Source of the DNA: Solibacillus sp. FSL H8-0523
GTDB lineage: Bacteria > Bacillota > Bacilli > Bacillales_A > Planococcaceae
DNA: 64,000 bases
Direction of reading: 5' to 3'
NCBI RefSeq assembly: GCF_038051985.1
Contig: NZ_CP150291.1
Span: 496,001-560,000, forward strand
Positions 12,523 through 20,387 of the stretch are shown here, in pieces (position 1 is the stretch's first letter; each line of letters begins with the position of its first letter). Below the pieces are notes generated by a model, which was not told where the DNA came from, made no database searches, and saw only the letters and a list, made by a program, of their open reading frames with translations. The position numbers were made by a program, and so were the translations under genes.

Positions 12523-13362
12523 ATGTTTAAAGGGTTTTATACAGTAGCAACAGGAATGGTTGCACAACAACGTAAGACAGAAATTTTAACGAATAATATG
12601 GCGAATGCCAGTACACCTGGTTTCAAATCAGATCAAACGACAATTCGCTCGTTTCCAGATATGCTTATGTCAGCAGTTGGCTCGACGAATATCCCAACTG
12701 AAAAAGGCTTTGCACTAAAAAAATTAGATACAATCGGCGCATTAAACGCAGGTGTATACTTACAAGAAACAATGCCAGACCAAGCACAGGGACAAATTTT
12801 TTCAACAGGTTTAACGACAGACGTGGCGCTGATTAATGGCAATCTGCCAACAGACGAAACATCGGGTAATGCAGGTCAAGTATTCTTCCGTTTAGAAAAC
12901 GAAAATGGCACAGAAAGTTACACGCGTAACGGGAACTTCACAATGGACGGCCAAGGTAACTTAGTAAATCCAATGGGCTTATTCGTGCTAGATGCAAACG
13001 GCAATCGTATGCAATTTGCAAACGATAATATCCGCATTGATTCAACAGGTGCTATTTTTGATGAAAATAATGCACAGGTTGGGACATTAGGCGTAGCATT
13101 TTCAAATAACCCAGACGTATTAGTAAAGCGAGATAACGGCCTTTACAATACGCTAGATGGTGTAGACTTACCTACAGCTTACGGACAAGCGGGCGTGGAA
13201 TTCTCGATGCAGCACCAATATTTAGAAGGTTCTAATGTAGATGCCGCAAGAGCAATGACAGAACTTATGACAGCTTACCGTGCATTCGAAGCCAACCAAA
13301 AAGTATTACAAGCGTACGATAAGAGTATGGATAAAGCTGTAAATGAAATCGGACGTGTCTAA
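12523..13362 (+). CDS. flhO: Flagellar rod/hook-basal body protein FlhO (FlgF-like)
   Basis: Axial flagellar protein of the FlgF/FlgG family, 279 residues. The N-terminal rod motif (QRKTEILTNNMANASTPGFKSD, written here only as the family landmark) and the C-terminal helix (DAARAMTELMTAYRAFEANQKVLQAYD) are the coiled-coil ends that polymerise in the rod. It starts at ATG 12523, 6 bases after GAGGTG; the GTG at 12514 falls inside that site. Followed by its partner flhP. Confidence 0.92.
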   Translation: MFKGFYTVATGMVAQQRKTEILTNNMANASTPGFKSDQTTIRSFPDMLMSAVGSTNIPTEKGFALKKLDTIGALNAGVYLQETMPDQAQGQIFSTGLTTDVALINGNLPTDETSGNAGQVFFRLENENGTESYTRNGNFTMDGQGNLVNPMGLFVLDANGNRMQFANDNIRIDSTGAIFDENNAQVGTLGVAFSNNPDVLVKRDNGLYNTLDGVDLPTAYGQAGVEFSMQHQYLEGSNVDAARAMTELMTAYRAFEANQKVLQAYDKSMDKAVNEIGRV

Positions 13363-13468
13363 TTTCGTTTAGCCAAATCCACACGCAATATCGCCGAGTA
13401 AAAATGGACTATGAGCAATTATTTTCATTCAGCGGCGAGTTTACGTATAATAGGGAGGTAACTAGTTT

Positions 13469-14308
13469 ATGCTACGTACAATGATTACAGCAACAAATAC
13501 GCTGTCACAAGTTCAAAGTCAATTAGACAATATTAGTACAAATATCGCGAACAGTAATACTCACGGTTATAAAGCACAGCAAGCTAACTTTACAGAGATG
13601 CTTTATCAACAGTTTAATAATGATGAATACGATAAAACTGTACGTAATACACCAGTAGGCATTCGTTATGGTGTGGGAGCACAAATCGGTCAAATCCAAT
13701 CGAACCAAAACCAAGGCTCGATTCAAGTGACAGAGCGTGATCTAGACTTTGCATTAACAACAAAAAATCAATACTTCAACGTCCTAATGCAAAATGATGC
13801 GGGTGAAACACGTACAGCTTATACACGTAATGGTAGCTTTTATGTAACGCCAACCGAGCCAGGAATTGTTACGCTTGTTAATAGTGATGGCTATCACGTA
13901 GCCGATGCAAATGGACAAGCCATTACATTCCCGGATAATGCGACACAGTTTACGATGGACGCAGACGGTACATTAGTCGTGAACTATGCAAATGGTCAGC
14001 CGCAGCGTTTCCAATTAGCTGTGACGTCACTGCAAAAGCCACAAGTAATGGAAAGCCTACAAGGTGGTACGTATATTGGCTTACCAGAAAACTTAGATGA
14101 GCTTGACTATACAGAGGCTGAAATTTTAACAAATTTACAAGGGGCGAATCGTCAAGTAGGCATCCAAAAAGGAGCACTTGAAATGTCGAACGTTGATTTA
14201 TCACAAGAGATGACCAACTTAATTCAAGCGCAGCGTTCATATCAGTTCAATACGCGCGCGGTTTCGATTGCAGATCAAATGCTCGGACTAATTAACGGGA
14301 TTCGCTAG
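13469..14308 (+). CDS. flhP: Flagellar rod/hook-basal body protein FlhP (FlgG-like)
   Basis: Paralogue of the preceding gene, 279 residues. The N-terminal segment LDNISTNIANSNTHGYKAQQ and the C-terminal NVDLSQEMTNLIQAQRSYQFNTRAV are the classic FlgG-type termini, and the central domain is the variable surface part. It is exported by the flagellar type III apparatus, so no signal peptide is expected or seen. Shine-Dalgarno GGGAGGT. Confidence 0.93.
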   Translation: MLRTMITATNTLSQVQSQLDNISTNIANSNTHGYKAQQANFTEMLYQQFNNDEYDKTVRNTPVGIRYGVGAQIGQIQSNQNQGSIQVTERDLDFALTTKNQYFNVLMQNDAGETRTAYTRNGSFYVTPTEPGIVTLVNSDGYHVADANGQAITFPDNATQFTMDADGTLVVNYANGQPQRFQLAVTSLQKPQVMESLQGGTYIGLPENLDELDYTEAEILTNLQGANRQVGIQKGALEMSNVDLSQEMTNLIQAQRSYQFNTRAVSIADQMLGLINGIR

Positions 14309-14349
14309 GCATTTATCAATTACGCCTTGGTATTAAGGGAGAAAAAGCG

Positions 14350-14655
14350 ATGACAAATGAGTTTGAACGACAAGCAGTACAGCCGACAATTAAAAAGACG
14401 AGACGTGGCTTCAGACGAAAGCAAGAGCAGCAACCGCCAACGCCTGAGCCAACGAACGATCCGCCTGTCCGCTGGGTACAGCTTCGTCTCATTCCCATTT
14501 GGCTACGTGTGATTCTAGTAGTAGCACTCTTTATAGCGGCTGGATCAATCGGCATTACAGTTGGTTATAGTGTGCTTGGCGGCGGGGATTCTGCGGACGC
14601 CCTAAAGTGGAGCACTTGGCAGCATCTACTTGATATTATGAGTGGGAAACAGTAA
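14350..14655 (+). CDS. EpuA-family small membrane protein
   Basis: 101 residues: a basic, proline-rich cytoplasmic N-terminus (about 1-45), one membrane helix (about 58-80, VILVVALFIAAGSIGITVGYSVLG), and a short outer tail with WSTWQHLLDIM. The pattern VRxxxxxWLRVxL...GxTVGYxVLGGGD...TWQHxxDIM fits the EpuA family. Databases often label this family DNA-directed RNA polymerase subunit beta, although it has no polymerase features. Function unknown. It follows flhP after 41 bases and is probably co-transcribed. Confidence 0.75.
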   Translation: MTNEFERQAVQPTIKKTRRGFRRKQEQQPPTPEPTNDPPVRWVQLRLIPIWLRVILVVALFIAAGSIGITVGYSVLGGGDSADALKWSTWQHLLDIMSGKQ

Positions 14656-14826
14656 AGGGATTGCCATGGATATTAGTTTGTGCAATCCCTTTGCGCATTC
14701 CTTTTTTAAAGATATTTTGTGGTAGATTGGCTGTAGGAACTATTTTCTACAGCCTATTTACTCACGTTTTTCATGATTGTTATACATACTTATTAGGCAG
14801 TGAGCAAACAAACAAAGGGGATGTTT

Positions 14827-15264
14827 TTGTTGAATGTAGAGCAAATTCAAAATATTTTACCACACCGTTATCCATTTTTATTAGTTGATCGTATGGTAGA
14901 AATAGAAGAAGGAAAACGGGCGGTAGGTTTGAAAAATGTAACCATTAATGAACCGTTCTTTAATGGACACTTCCCAGGCTATCCTGTTATGCCAGGTGTG
15001 TTGATTGTAGAAGCGTTAGCACAAGTTGGTGGGGTAGCGTTACTAAGTATGGAAGCCTATAAAGGACGTCTTGTATTTTTAACGGGTATCGACAATTGCC
15101 GCTTCAAACGTCAAGTAGTACCAGGGGACCAGTTAAAGCTTGAGATGGAGTTTTTAAAACTGCGTGGACAAATGGGTAAGGGGAAAGCAAAGGCTACAGT
15201 AGATGGCGAGCTTGTATGTGAATGTGAAATTTTATTCGCAATTGGTCCAGAGCAACCAGTATGA
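14827..15264 (+). CDS. fabZ: 3-hydroxyacyl-ACP dehydratase FabZ
   Basis: Dehydrates 3-hydroxyacyl-ACP in fatty-acid elongation (hot-dog fold, cytoplasm). The catalytic His is in [14 protein letters not shown] and the Glu in [11 protein letters not shown]. Start choice: AAAGGGG (14814-14820) sits 6 bases before a TTG at 14827, giving [19 protein letters not shown], which parallels the B. subtilis protein ([19 protein letters not shown] as recalled). The ATG at 14821 touches the ribosome site. Length is 145 residues, close to the family norm. Confidence 0.95.
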   Translation: MLNVEQIQNILPHRYPFLLVDRMVEIEEGKRAVGLKNVTINEPFFNGHFPGYPVMPGVLIVEALAQVGGVALLSMEAYKGRLVFLTGIDNCRFKRQVVPGDQLKLEMEFLKLRGQMGKGKAKATVDGELVCECEILFAIGPEQPV

Positions 15265-15445
15265 GGCGATTTGCAATTATTCCACAAAGATTATAGAATA
15301 TATAGGTTGAAGTAAAATAGTTTTTAGTTTTTGACAAATATAAAAATAATGGCGCTTAAATAATAGCCGAATACATTTGTCGAATTTTGAATAGATGATA
15401 AACAACAAGCGAAGTTTAGCTTTAAACGTAGGAGGTTTTAACTAG

Positions 15446-15829
15446 ATGTATAAACAATTGTCTTCAGGCGTAAAAATTAGTATTACACGATCAATCTCGA
15501 CGTCGTTTGAAGCTTATTTAGCGAGTATTGGTTGGGATGAAGAAAAATTTTCGATGGAAGATTACATGGTAAGTTGGCAAACCTACTTCAAGGATAATGC
15601 GGCTTGGATCGACAAAATACCAACTGACGTGCTATTAAGCCCTGAATTCCATGAAGAAATCGCAAAAAAAATGGATGAAGTGATCGCCAAAATTTTAAAT
15701 GAAGAGCCAACTGAAAAGCAAAAAAAAGAAATTGCGAAGCTACAAAAACAGTTAGGTACGGATTATACATTTGATTGTAAGGCAGAAGCTGCTTACGTGG
15801 AGCAACTTTTAAAGCATAAATTAAAATAA
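15446..15829 (+). CDS. Small hypothetical protein, unrecognised
   Basis: 127 residues with a good Shine-Dalgarno (TAGGAGGTTTT, 15430-15440). No signal peptide or membrane helix is visible. The N-terminal half has several Trp/Tyr (IGWDEEKF, MVSWQTYF, AAWIDKIP), and the C-terminal half is a charged helix (about 68-105, EEIAKKMDEVIAKILNEEPTEKQKKEIAKLQKQ). I do not recognise a family. A TTGACA at 15331 lies in the upstream gap, but no convincing -10 is placed for it. It may be transcribed alone. Confidence 0.7.
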   Translation: MYKQLSSGVKISITRSISTSFEAYLASIGWDEEKFSMEDYMVSWQTYFKDNAAWIDKIPTDVLLSPEFHEEIAKKMDEVIAKILNEEPTEKQKKEIAKLQKQLGTDYTFDCKAEAAYVEQLLKHKLK

Positions 15830-15925
15830 TCCCATCTGTAGGATAGATCCGTCTTTTCCCGGGCAATCTATTGATGATCACTGAGGTGATTGTGAATTGA
15901 TCAACGTGAAAGGAGGGATTTTTTT

Positions 15926-16309
15926 ATGCATAAATTTGTACTTGCAATAGGTTGTAGCGCTTTGTTGCTCGCAGGTTGTAACTGGAATACGGCCGACGAA
16001 AATAACGACACGCCCGCAGAAGACGTAAATCGTGGGGTAAATGACACGATGAATGATACGCGGGATGCCATCGATGACACAATCGATACGGTGGATCCGA
16101 ACCAATCGGGGAACGGCACTAACGGAAACAACGGCAATGGGAATGTAAATGAAAGTACGATTGACAATAACGGGGCGTATCCAAACGGCTCAAGTAATCC
16201 AAATGGCGAAAACGGCGTCACATCACCAGGGGCACCGTCAGTTAACCAGGAGGATATTATCGAAGACGATCGAGATCGTAAAGATCAAGATAAAGTAGAT
16301 AATAATTAA
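15926..16309 (+). CDS. Predicted lipoprotein with Asn/Asp/Gly-rich low-complexity body
   Basis: 127 residues. The N-terminus MHKFVLAIGCSALLLAGC carries a lipobox (LLAGC, Cys18), so the mature protein should be lipid-anchored on the outer face of the membrane. The rest is low-complexity and acidic, rich in Asn, Asp, Gly, Thr and Ser (NDTMNDTRDAIDDTIDT; NGTNGNNGNGNVN), and is probably disordered. No enzyme motif. Strong Shine-Dalgarno GAAAGGAGGG. Ends at a bidirectional terminator shared with the convergent ywpF. Confidence 0.75.
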   Translation: MHKFVLAIGCSALLLAGCNWNTADENNDTPAEDVNRGVNDTMNDTRDAIDDTIDTVDPNQSGNGTNGNNGNGNVNESTIDNNGAYPNGSSNPNGENGVTSPGAPSVNQEDIIEDDRDRKDQDKVDNN

Positions 16310-16312
16310 AGA

Positions 16313-16347
16313 AAAGGGAAATCCACGCAGTATGTGGATTTCCCTTT
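16313..16347. terminator. Bidirectional terminator between lipoprotein gene and ywpF
   Basis: AAAGGGAAATCCAC (16313-16326) and GTGGATTTCCCTTT (16334-16347) form a perfect 14-bp stem with a 7-base loop between two converging genes. Confidence 0.85.
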
Positions 16348-16348
16348 G

Positions 16349-16807
16349 TCATTTCCGTAATTGAGTATTTTCTAAACGCTCGTTTCGTTCTTGTAAGGAA
16401 GGACGATCGCGCATCCCTTGTTCAAAGGCAACGAGCAGTTCATCGTCACGCAAGCCTTGTTCAAGTAATTTTGATAACAGTAGCTCAGCATATTTTTTCC
16501 GCTGGGCTTTTAAACGACCTTTAAAGAGCACCGAGATTTTGTCGTCAATCGGCGTTACGGCATGCGCAATAATTGAAAATGGCGCAGGCTCGTTGTCTGG
16601 AAGCGAAATAATGACACGCGCATCGAGCATATCCCCAGATGAAATGAGCGTATCAAACAATTCTTTGTACTCTGCAGGCATAAACGCCTCGAGCACCCAA
16701 AGCTGATGACTGTTTTCTTGGTTAATGATAATGCCATCCGTAAGTGGAAATTTTTTGAGTTCACCATCAAGTAATAATTCAAATGAAAGCATTTTAAAAG
16801 TTTTCAA
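16349..16807 (-). CDS. ywpF: YwpF-like protein
   Basis: 152 residues, cytoplasmic by appearance. It begins MKTFKMLSFELLLDGELKKFPL, which matches the start recalled for B. subtilis YwpF (MKTFKLVS). The start codon is a TTG at 16807, supported by GAAGGGA 8 bases upstream. The family (YwpF-like) has no known function. The gene lies next to ssbB as in B. subtilis (ywpF-ywpG-ywpH region) but is divergent from it here. The charged C-terminus (KAQRKKYAELLLSKLLEQG) is helical. Confidence 0.75.
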   Translation of the reverse strand: MKTFKMLSFELLLDGELKKFPLTDGIIINQENSHQLWVLEAFMPAEYKELFDTLISSGDMLDARVIISLPDNEPAPFSIIAHAVTPIDDKISVLFKGRLKAQRKKYAELLLSKLLEQGLRDDELLVAFEQGMRDRPSLQERNERLENTQLRK

Positions 16808-16998
16808 ACGACCATTCCCTTCGACGTACTTTAATTAAAAGTATAGCACATCAAAATTGCCAAACTGTCAAAATGAGCTACGGTAAATTAAGAATGAATC
16901 GGCTAGATGTCATCGTTCTTTCAAGAATTAGAAAAAACAAGCGTAGCGAAATCGACACTTTGCACATGTAGAATAGGCGAAATATCAGATTTCGTGTT

Positions 16999-17028
16999 TT
17001 GAAAAACAGGCATAGTCTCTTATATGAT
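16999..17028 (+). promoter_or_regulatory. Sigma-A promoter of ssbB
   Basis: TTGAAA (16999-17004), 18-base spacer, TATGAT (17023-17028), 31 bases before the ssbB start. No AAAA-N5-TTTT ComK half-box pair was found upstream. Confidence 0.6.
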
Positions 17029-17058
17029 AGTGCTAATAATATGAAAGGGGGTTTCTAA

Positions 17059-17463
17059 ATGAATCATGTTGGAATTGTCGGGCGTACCACGAAAGAGTTA
17101 AGCTTGCGCCAATTATCAGAAGGGCGCGTACAGACGACATTTACGTTGGCTATAAATCGTCACTATAAAAATAGTGAAGGTATGACAGAGGCTGACTTTA
17201 TTCACTGTATTGCATGGGGCAAGACGGCGGAGCTAATTGTTAAGTATTGCGGAAAGGGCTCGCTAATTGGTGTAAAAGGACGCTTACTAACAGGTTCTTA
17301 TATAAATCGGGATAATCAAAAGGTATATACAACGGATGTTGTAGCAGAAGAGGTTCGCTTTTTTGCATTAAAGCCTTTAGCAGGTGCTACAGAAGCATCA
17401 CCGCCAATTCCGGAAGATTTCGTATTACCAGAGCAAGAAAGTGAACTTGTCAGACCGTTATAA
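17059..17463 (+). CDS. ssbB: Single-stranded DNA-binding protein SsbB-like
   Basis: OB-fold protein of 134 residues. It shows MNHVGIVGRTTKELSLRQLSEGR and the conserved DFIHCIAWGKTAELIVKYCGKGSLIGVKGRLLTGSY core (quoted only as landmarks VGIVGR, AWGKTAE, KGSLIGVKGRL). It lacks the long glycine-rich linker and acidic DDDIPF tip of housekeeping SSB. Its shortness and its ywpF neighbourhood match B. subtilis SsbB (YwpH), the competence-linked SSB that protects incoming single strands. The terminal LPEQESELVRPL is not a standard SSB tip. Confidence 0.88.
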   Translation: MNHVGIVGRTTKELSLRQLSEGRVQTTFTLAINRHYKNSEGMTEADFIHCIAWGKTAELIVKYCGKGSLIGVKGRLLTGSYINRDNQKVYTTDVVAEEVRFFALKPLAGATEASPPIPEDFVLPEQESELVRPL

Positions 17464-17547
17464 CCTATTGAAAAAGTTAGCTGCTTACTGTATGACCGCG
17501 CAGTAGTAGCAATTCCAATCTGTAATCAGGTAGTTGTGAAGTAAGCG

Positions 17548-17584
17548 AAAAAAAGAGTCTACTTCTAGGCGTAAAAGTAGACTC
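17548..17584 (-). terminator. Terminator of the ywqB-ywqA operon
   Basis: GAGTCTACTT (17555-17564) pairs with AAGTAGACTC (17575-17584). The A-run at 17548-17554 gives a T-tract on the minus strand, 9 bases past the ywqA stop. It may also stop ssbB transcripts. Confidence 0.8.
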
Positions 17585-17592
17585 CCTCCAAC

Positions 17593-20346
17593 TTATTTAA
17601 TTGTTGATGTATCAAGAACAAGTAAATCCATTAACTCTTGGTCACCAAGCTCGGTTAGCCATTTACTTGATTGAATTAATTCTTCGGATAGAGCAGATTT
17701 CATCGTGATCATTTTATCGATTTTTTCCTCGATTGTCCCAATTGTTACAAACTTATGCACCTGTACAAATTGTGTTTGTCCGATTCGATAGGCACGGTCT
17801 GTCGCTTGATTTTCGACTGCTGGATTCCACCATCGATCGGCGTGAAGCACATGGGTTGCAGCGGTTAAATTTAGCCCCGTACCACCAGCTTTTAGTGATA
17901 GTAAAAATATTGGAAACTCTCCTGCTTGGAAGGCCTCTACTAAATGATCACGTTGAACTTTCGTTGTACTTCCTGTTAAAAACGGCGCATCGACACCGTA
18001 AAGCTCCTGTAAACAATGTTGAATCAAATTCCCCATCCCAATATACTGGGTGAAAATTAAGCATTGCTCGCCACTATCAATAATTTCCTTTGTCATTTCG
18101 ATAATACGCTTTAACTTGACCGAGCGCTTCATCATCGTCTTGGCATCATCAAATGGCTCTTTTAAATAGAGTGCAGGGTGATTACATAATTGCTTCAATT
18201 TTCCAAGCATTTTTAAAATACGGCCCTTTTTCTCAAAGCCAGCTAGTTGTTCGAGACTAGCAAGTGTATCTTGGATATAGCCTTCGTATAGCGCAGCCTG
18301 CTCAGTCGTTAATGCACAAAATTCATGCGATTCCTGTTTGTCTGGTAAATTTAATTGTAGCTCTGGATCTCGTTTGGTACGACGCAGTAAAAATGGGCTG
18401 ATTTTCGTCCGTAATACGCGTTTATGTGTTTCCGATTCGTCGCGCTCAATTGGCACAATGTATTGCTCAGAGAATTTGCCAAAGCTTCCTAAATAACCTT
18501 TATGAATAAAATCAAAAATCGCCCAAAGCTCAGAAAGGCGGTTTTCAACAGGCGTTCCGGTTAAGGCAATATGATGTGCCCCAGTTAGTTTCCGAATTGC
18601 GCGTGATTGCATCGTTTGCATGTTTTTAATATTTTGTGCTTCATCAAGCGCAATCGTCGACCACTGAATCAGCTTTAAATCTTCGGCATCCTGTGTCACG
18701 GTACCATACGTTGATAAAATAACGTGAGGGCGCTGTGTTGCGATAAAGCTTGTTAAATCATCGCCTTTTAATCGGCGCGGTCCGTAATGCGTATACACCT
18801 CTAAGTCAGGTGCAAAGCGTGTTAATTCTTTTTGCCAGTTCCCGACAACTGAAGTCGGGCACACAATGAGTGTCGGCTCTTTTATTTGCAGTGCTTGAAC
18901 CGTATGCAAAATATACGTAATAAGCTGAATCGTTTTCCCTAGGCCCATATCGTCGGCTAAACAAGCACCGAATTTTTGCTCGCGCATGAAGGTCAGCCAC
19001 TCAAAGCCCTCGTGCTGATAGGCTCGAAGCTCCGCATGTAATTTCGTTGGCACTGCAATAGGTGGAAGGCCTTTTTTATGCTGAAGCTGCTCAATATAAG
19101 AAGCGAGCGATTGCTGCATTTCAAAGGCAAAGATCGGATCATCGCGCTCAGCGTCATCTTCCTCATCAAGTGGCGCGGTTAACGTTTCTGGTAGCTCACG
19201 GAATAGTAAATCTTTAACCGTCCAATCTTCCTCTTCGGCTTGTTCCATTAATTCCTTCATTTCTGTAAGCCACTGCTCATCAATGCGGAACCATTCATTC
19301 CCAACGCGAACAAATTCTCGTTTTTCCTCAACTAAACGTTTAAACTGCTCAGCAGATACTTCTTCACCGTTCATTGAGAACTGCCATTTAAACGTTAAAA
19401 TATCATCAAGTCCGGCTACGCTCTTTGTAGATTGGTTCGCAGCACTCACACGTACTTTAAACTTCGACTGCTTTAATTCCTTTAGCCATGCCGGTAAGAT
19501 GACCTCAAAGCCAATTGCCTGAAGCTTAGCTAAGTCATGCTTAAGAAATTCACGTACCTCTACATCGCTCATGGTCATGCGGATGAACGGTGCAGTTTCA
19601 TGTGGGAGTTGCAGTAAGTCAATCACCTGCTTTTGCGTTTGTTCAACGCGCGCTGCAATATGTGCCCACTTTTTCGGAATCGCTTCAGCAATCGTCAATT
19701 TGCGCTTGGTTGCTGCGGGTGTCCAGTGCTTGATAGAGGAGGAACTTATTAGAATGGTTTCCAGTAGCCAGTTTTCCTCGTTTTCTTCTGGTTCGCTTAA
19801 GCGTAGCGCCATTTTAACCCCATCAAAAGCATGGGTTGTTTGAAGCGGCCAGCCTCCGTTTGTAAAGTACGGAATGAGAGCGAGTGAGTCTTGTTTAGAA
19901 AGCCCTGCATTCGCAAGCTTTTGCTCCATCGCGTGCTGCACGAGCTCATTATCAAAATGAAAGCCATCCTCTGTGATCTTTGCGTGCTGCCACAGTGTAG
20001 AATCGTTCCATAACGGCAGCGTCCCTTGTAATGCTGTAAAAAGCTGTGTCGTTTCCGAATTCAGCGCTGCAAAATCTACAAATGGGTGACGATAGCGAGG
20101 GGACAGGACATCGAGTAAGTCCGCTGCGCTAATGAGTAGATCACGCTCTTCTAATGACGTGTTCAACCCATATAAATTATGCTCGAAATTAAAAAATAGC
20201 GTAGACACCCAGCTTGTCGGCGGTAAAATTAAATCGTCTTTGTTGTAGGCCGTCATTCGAAATAATCCAGGACGCACCGTACTTATCTTAATGCGCATGG
20301 TTTGTAGAAATGGCAGCTTTGTATTTAATAAAGTTTGCATTGTCAT
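17593..20346 (-). CDS. ywqA: SNF2/Rad54-family ATP-dependent helicase (YwqA)
   Basis: 917 residues. The N-terminal 430 residues form the family-specific region; the SNF2 ATPase core follows, with motif I DDMGLGKT (465-472), motif II DEAQ (568-571), ALTGTPVENRLSEL, and the C-terminal helicase lobe with GGTGLNLTAATHVLHADRWWNPAVE and a QATDRAYRIGQ motif. Such proteins translocate on duplex DNA, and the cellular role of YwqA is unknown. The start is uncertain: AGGAGGTG (20364-20371) is too far from the ATG at 20346. A five-codon GTG reading frame starting at 20360 ends in TGA overlapping that ATG. Co-transcribed with the upstream SWIM-finger gene. Confidence 0.9.
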   Translation of the reverse strand: MTMQTLLNTKLPFLQTMRIKISTVRPGLFRMTAYNKDDLILPPTSWVSTLFFNFEHNLYGLNTSLEERDLLISAADLLDVLSPRYRHPFVDFAALNSETTQLFTALQGTLPLWNDSTLWQHAKITEDGFHFDNELVQHAMEQKLANAGLSKQDSLALIPYFTNGGWPLQTTHAFDGVKMALRLSEPEENEENWLLETILISSSSIKHWTPAATKRKLTIAEAIPKKWAHIAARVEQTQKQVIDLLQLPHETAPFIRMTMSDVEVREFLKHDLAKLQAIGFEVILPAWLKELKQSKFKVRVSAANQSTKSVAGLDDILTFKWQFSMNGEEVSAEQFKRLVEEKREFVRVGNEWFRIDEQWLTEMKELMEQAEEEDWTVKDLLFRELPETLTAPLDEEDDAERDDPIFAFEMQQSLASYIEQLQHKKGLPPIAVPTKLHAELRAYQHEGFEWLTFMREQKFGACLADDMGLGKTIQLITYILHTVQALQIKEPTLIVCPTSVVGNWQKELTRFAPDLEVYTHYGPRRLKGDDLTSFIATQRPHVILSTYGTVTQDAEDLKLIQWSTIALDEAQNIKNMQTMQSRAIRKLTGAHHIALTGTPVENRLSELWAIFDFIHKGYLGSFGKFSEQYIVPIERDESETHKRVLRTKISPFLLRRTKRDPELQLNLPDKQESHEFCALTTEQAALYEGYIQDTLASLEQLAGFEKKGRILKMLGKLKQLCNHPALYLKEPFDDAKTMMKRSVKLKRIIEMTKEIIDSGEQCLIFTQYIGMGNLIQHCLQELYGVDAPFLTGSTTKVQRDHLVEAFQAGEFPIFLLSLKAGGTGLNLTAATHVLHADRWWNPAVENQATDRAYRIGQTQFVQVHKFVTIGTIEEKIDKMITMKSALSEELIQSSKWLTELGDQELMDLLVLDTSTIK

Positions 20347-20387
20347 TGCGCGTAACGCACATTCACCTCCTGGTAGTTGAATACATA

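Noticed and set aside
14661-14888. 75-codon frame upstream of fabZ
   Set aside because: No ribosome site, no family, and it runs into the fabZ coding region in another frame.
15331-15362. TTGACA at 15331 as the -35 of the 15446 gene
   Set aside because: No acceptable -10 at 16-18 bases; the nearest TTAAAT is about 20 bases away.
16808-17058. ComK box upstream of ssbB
   Set aside because: Looked for paired AAAA-N5-TTTT half sites because B. subtilis ssbB is competence-controlled, but none with correct spacing was found.
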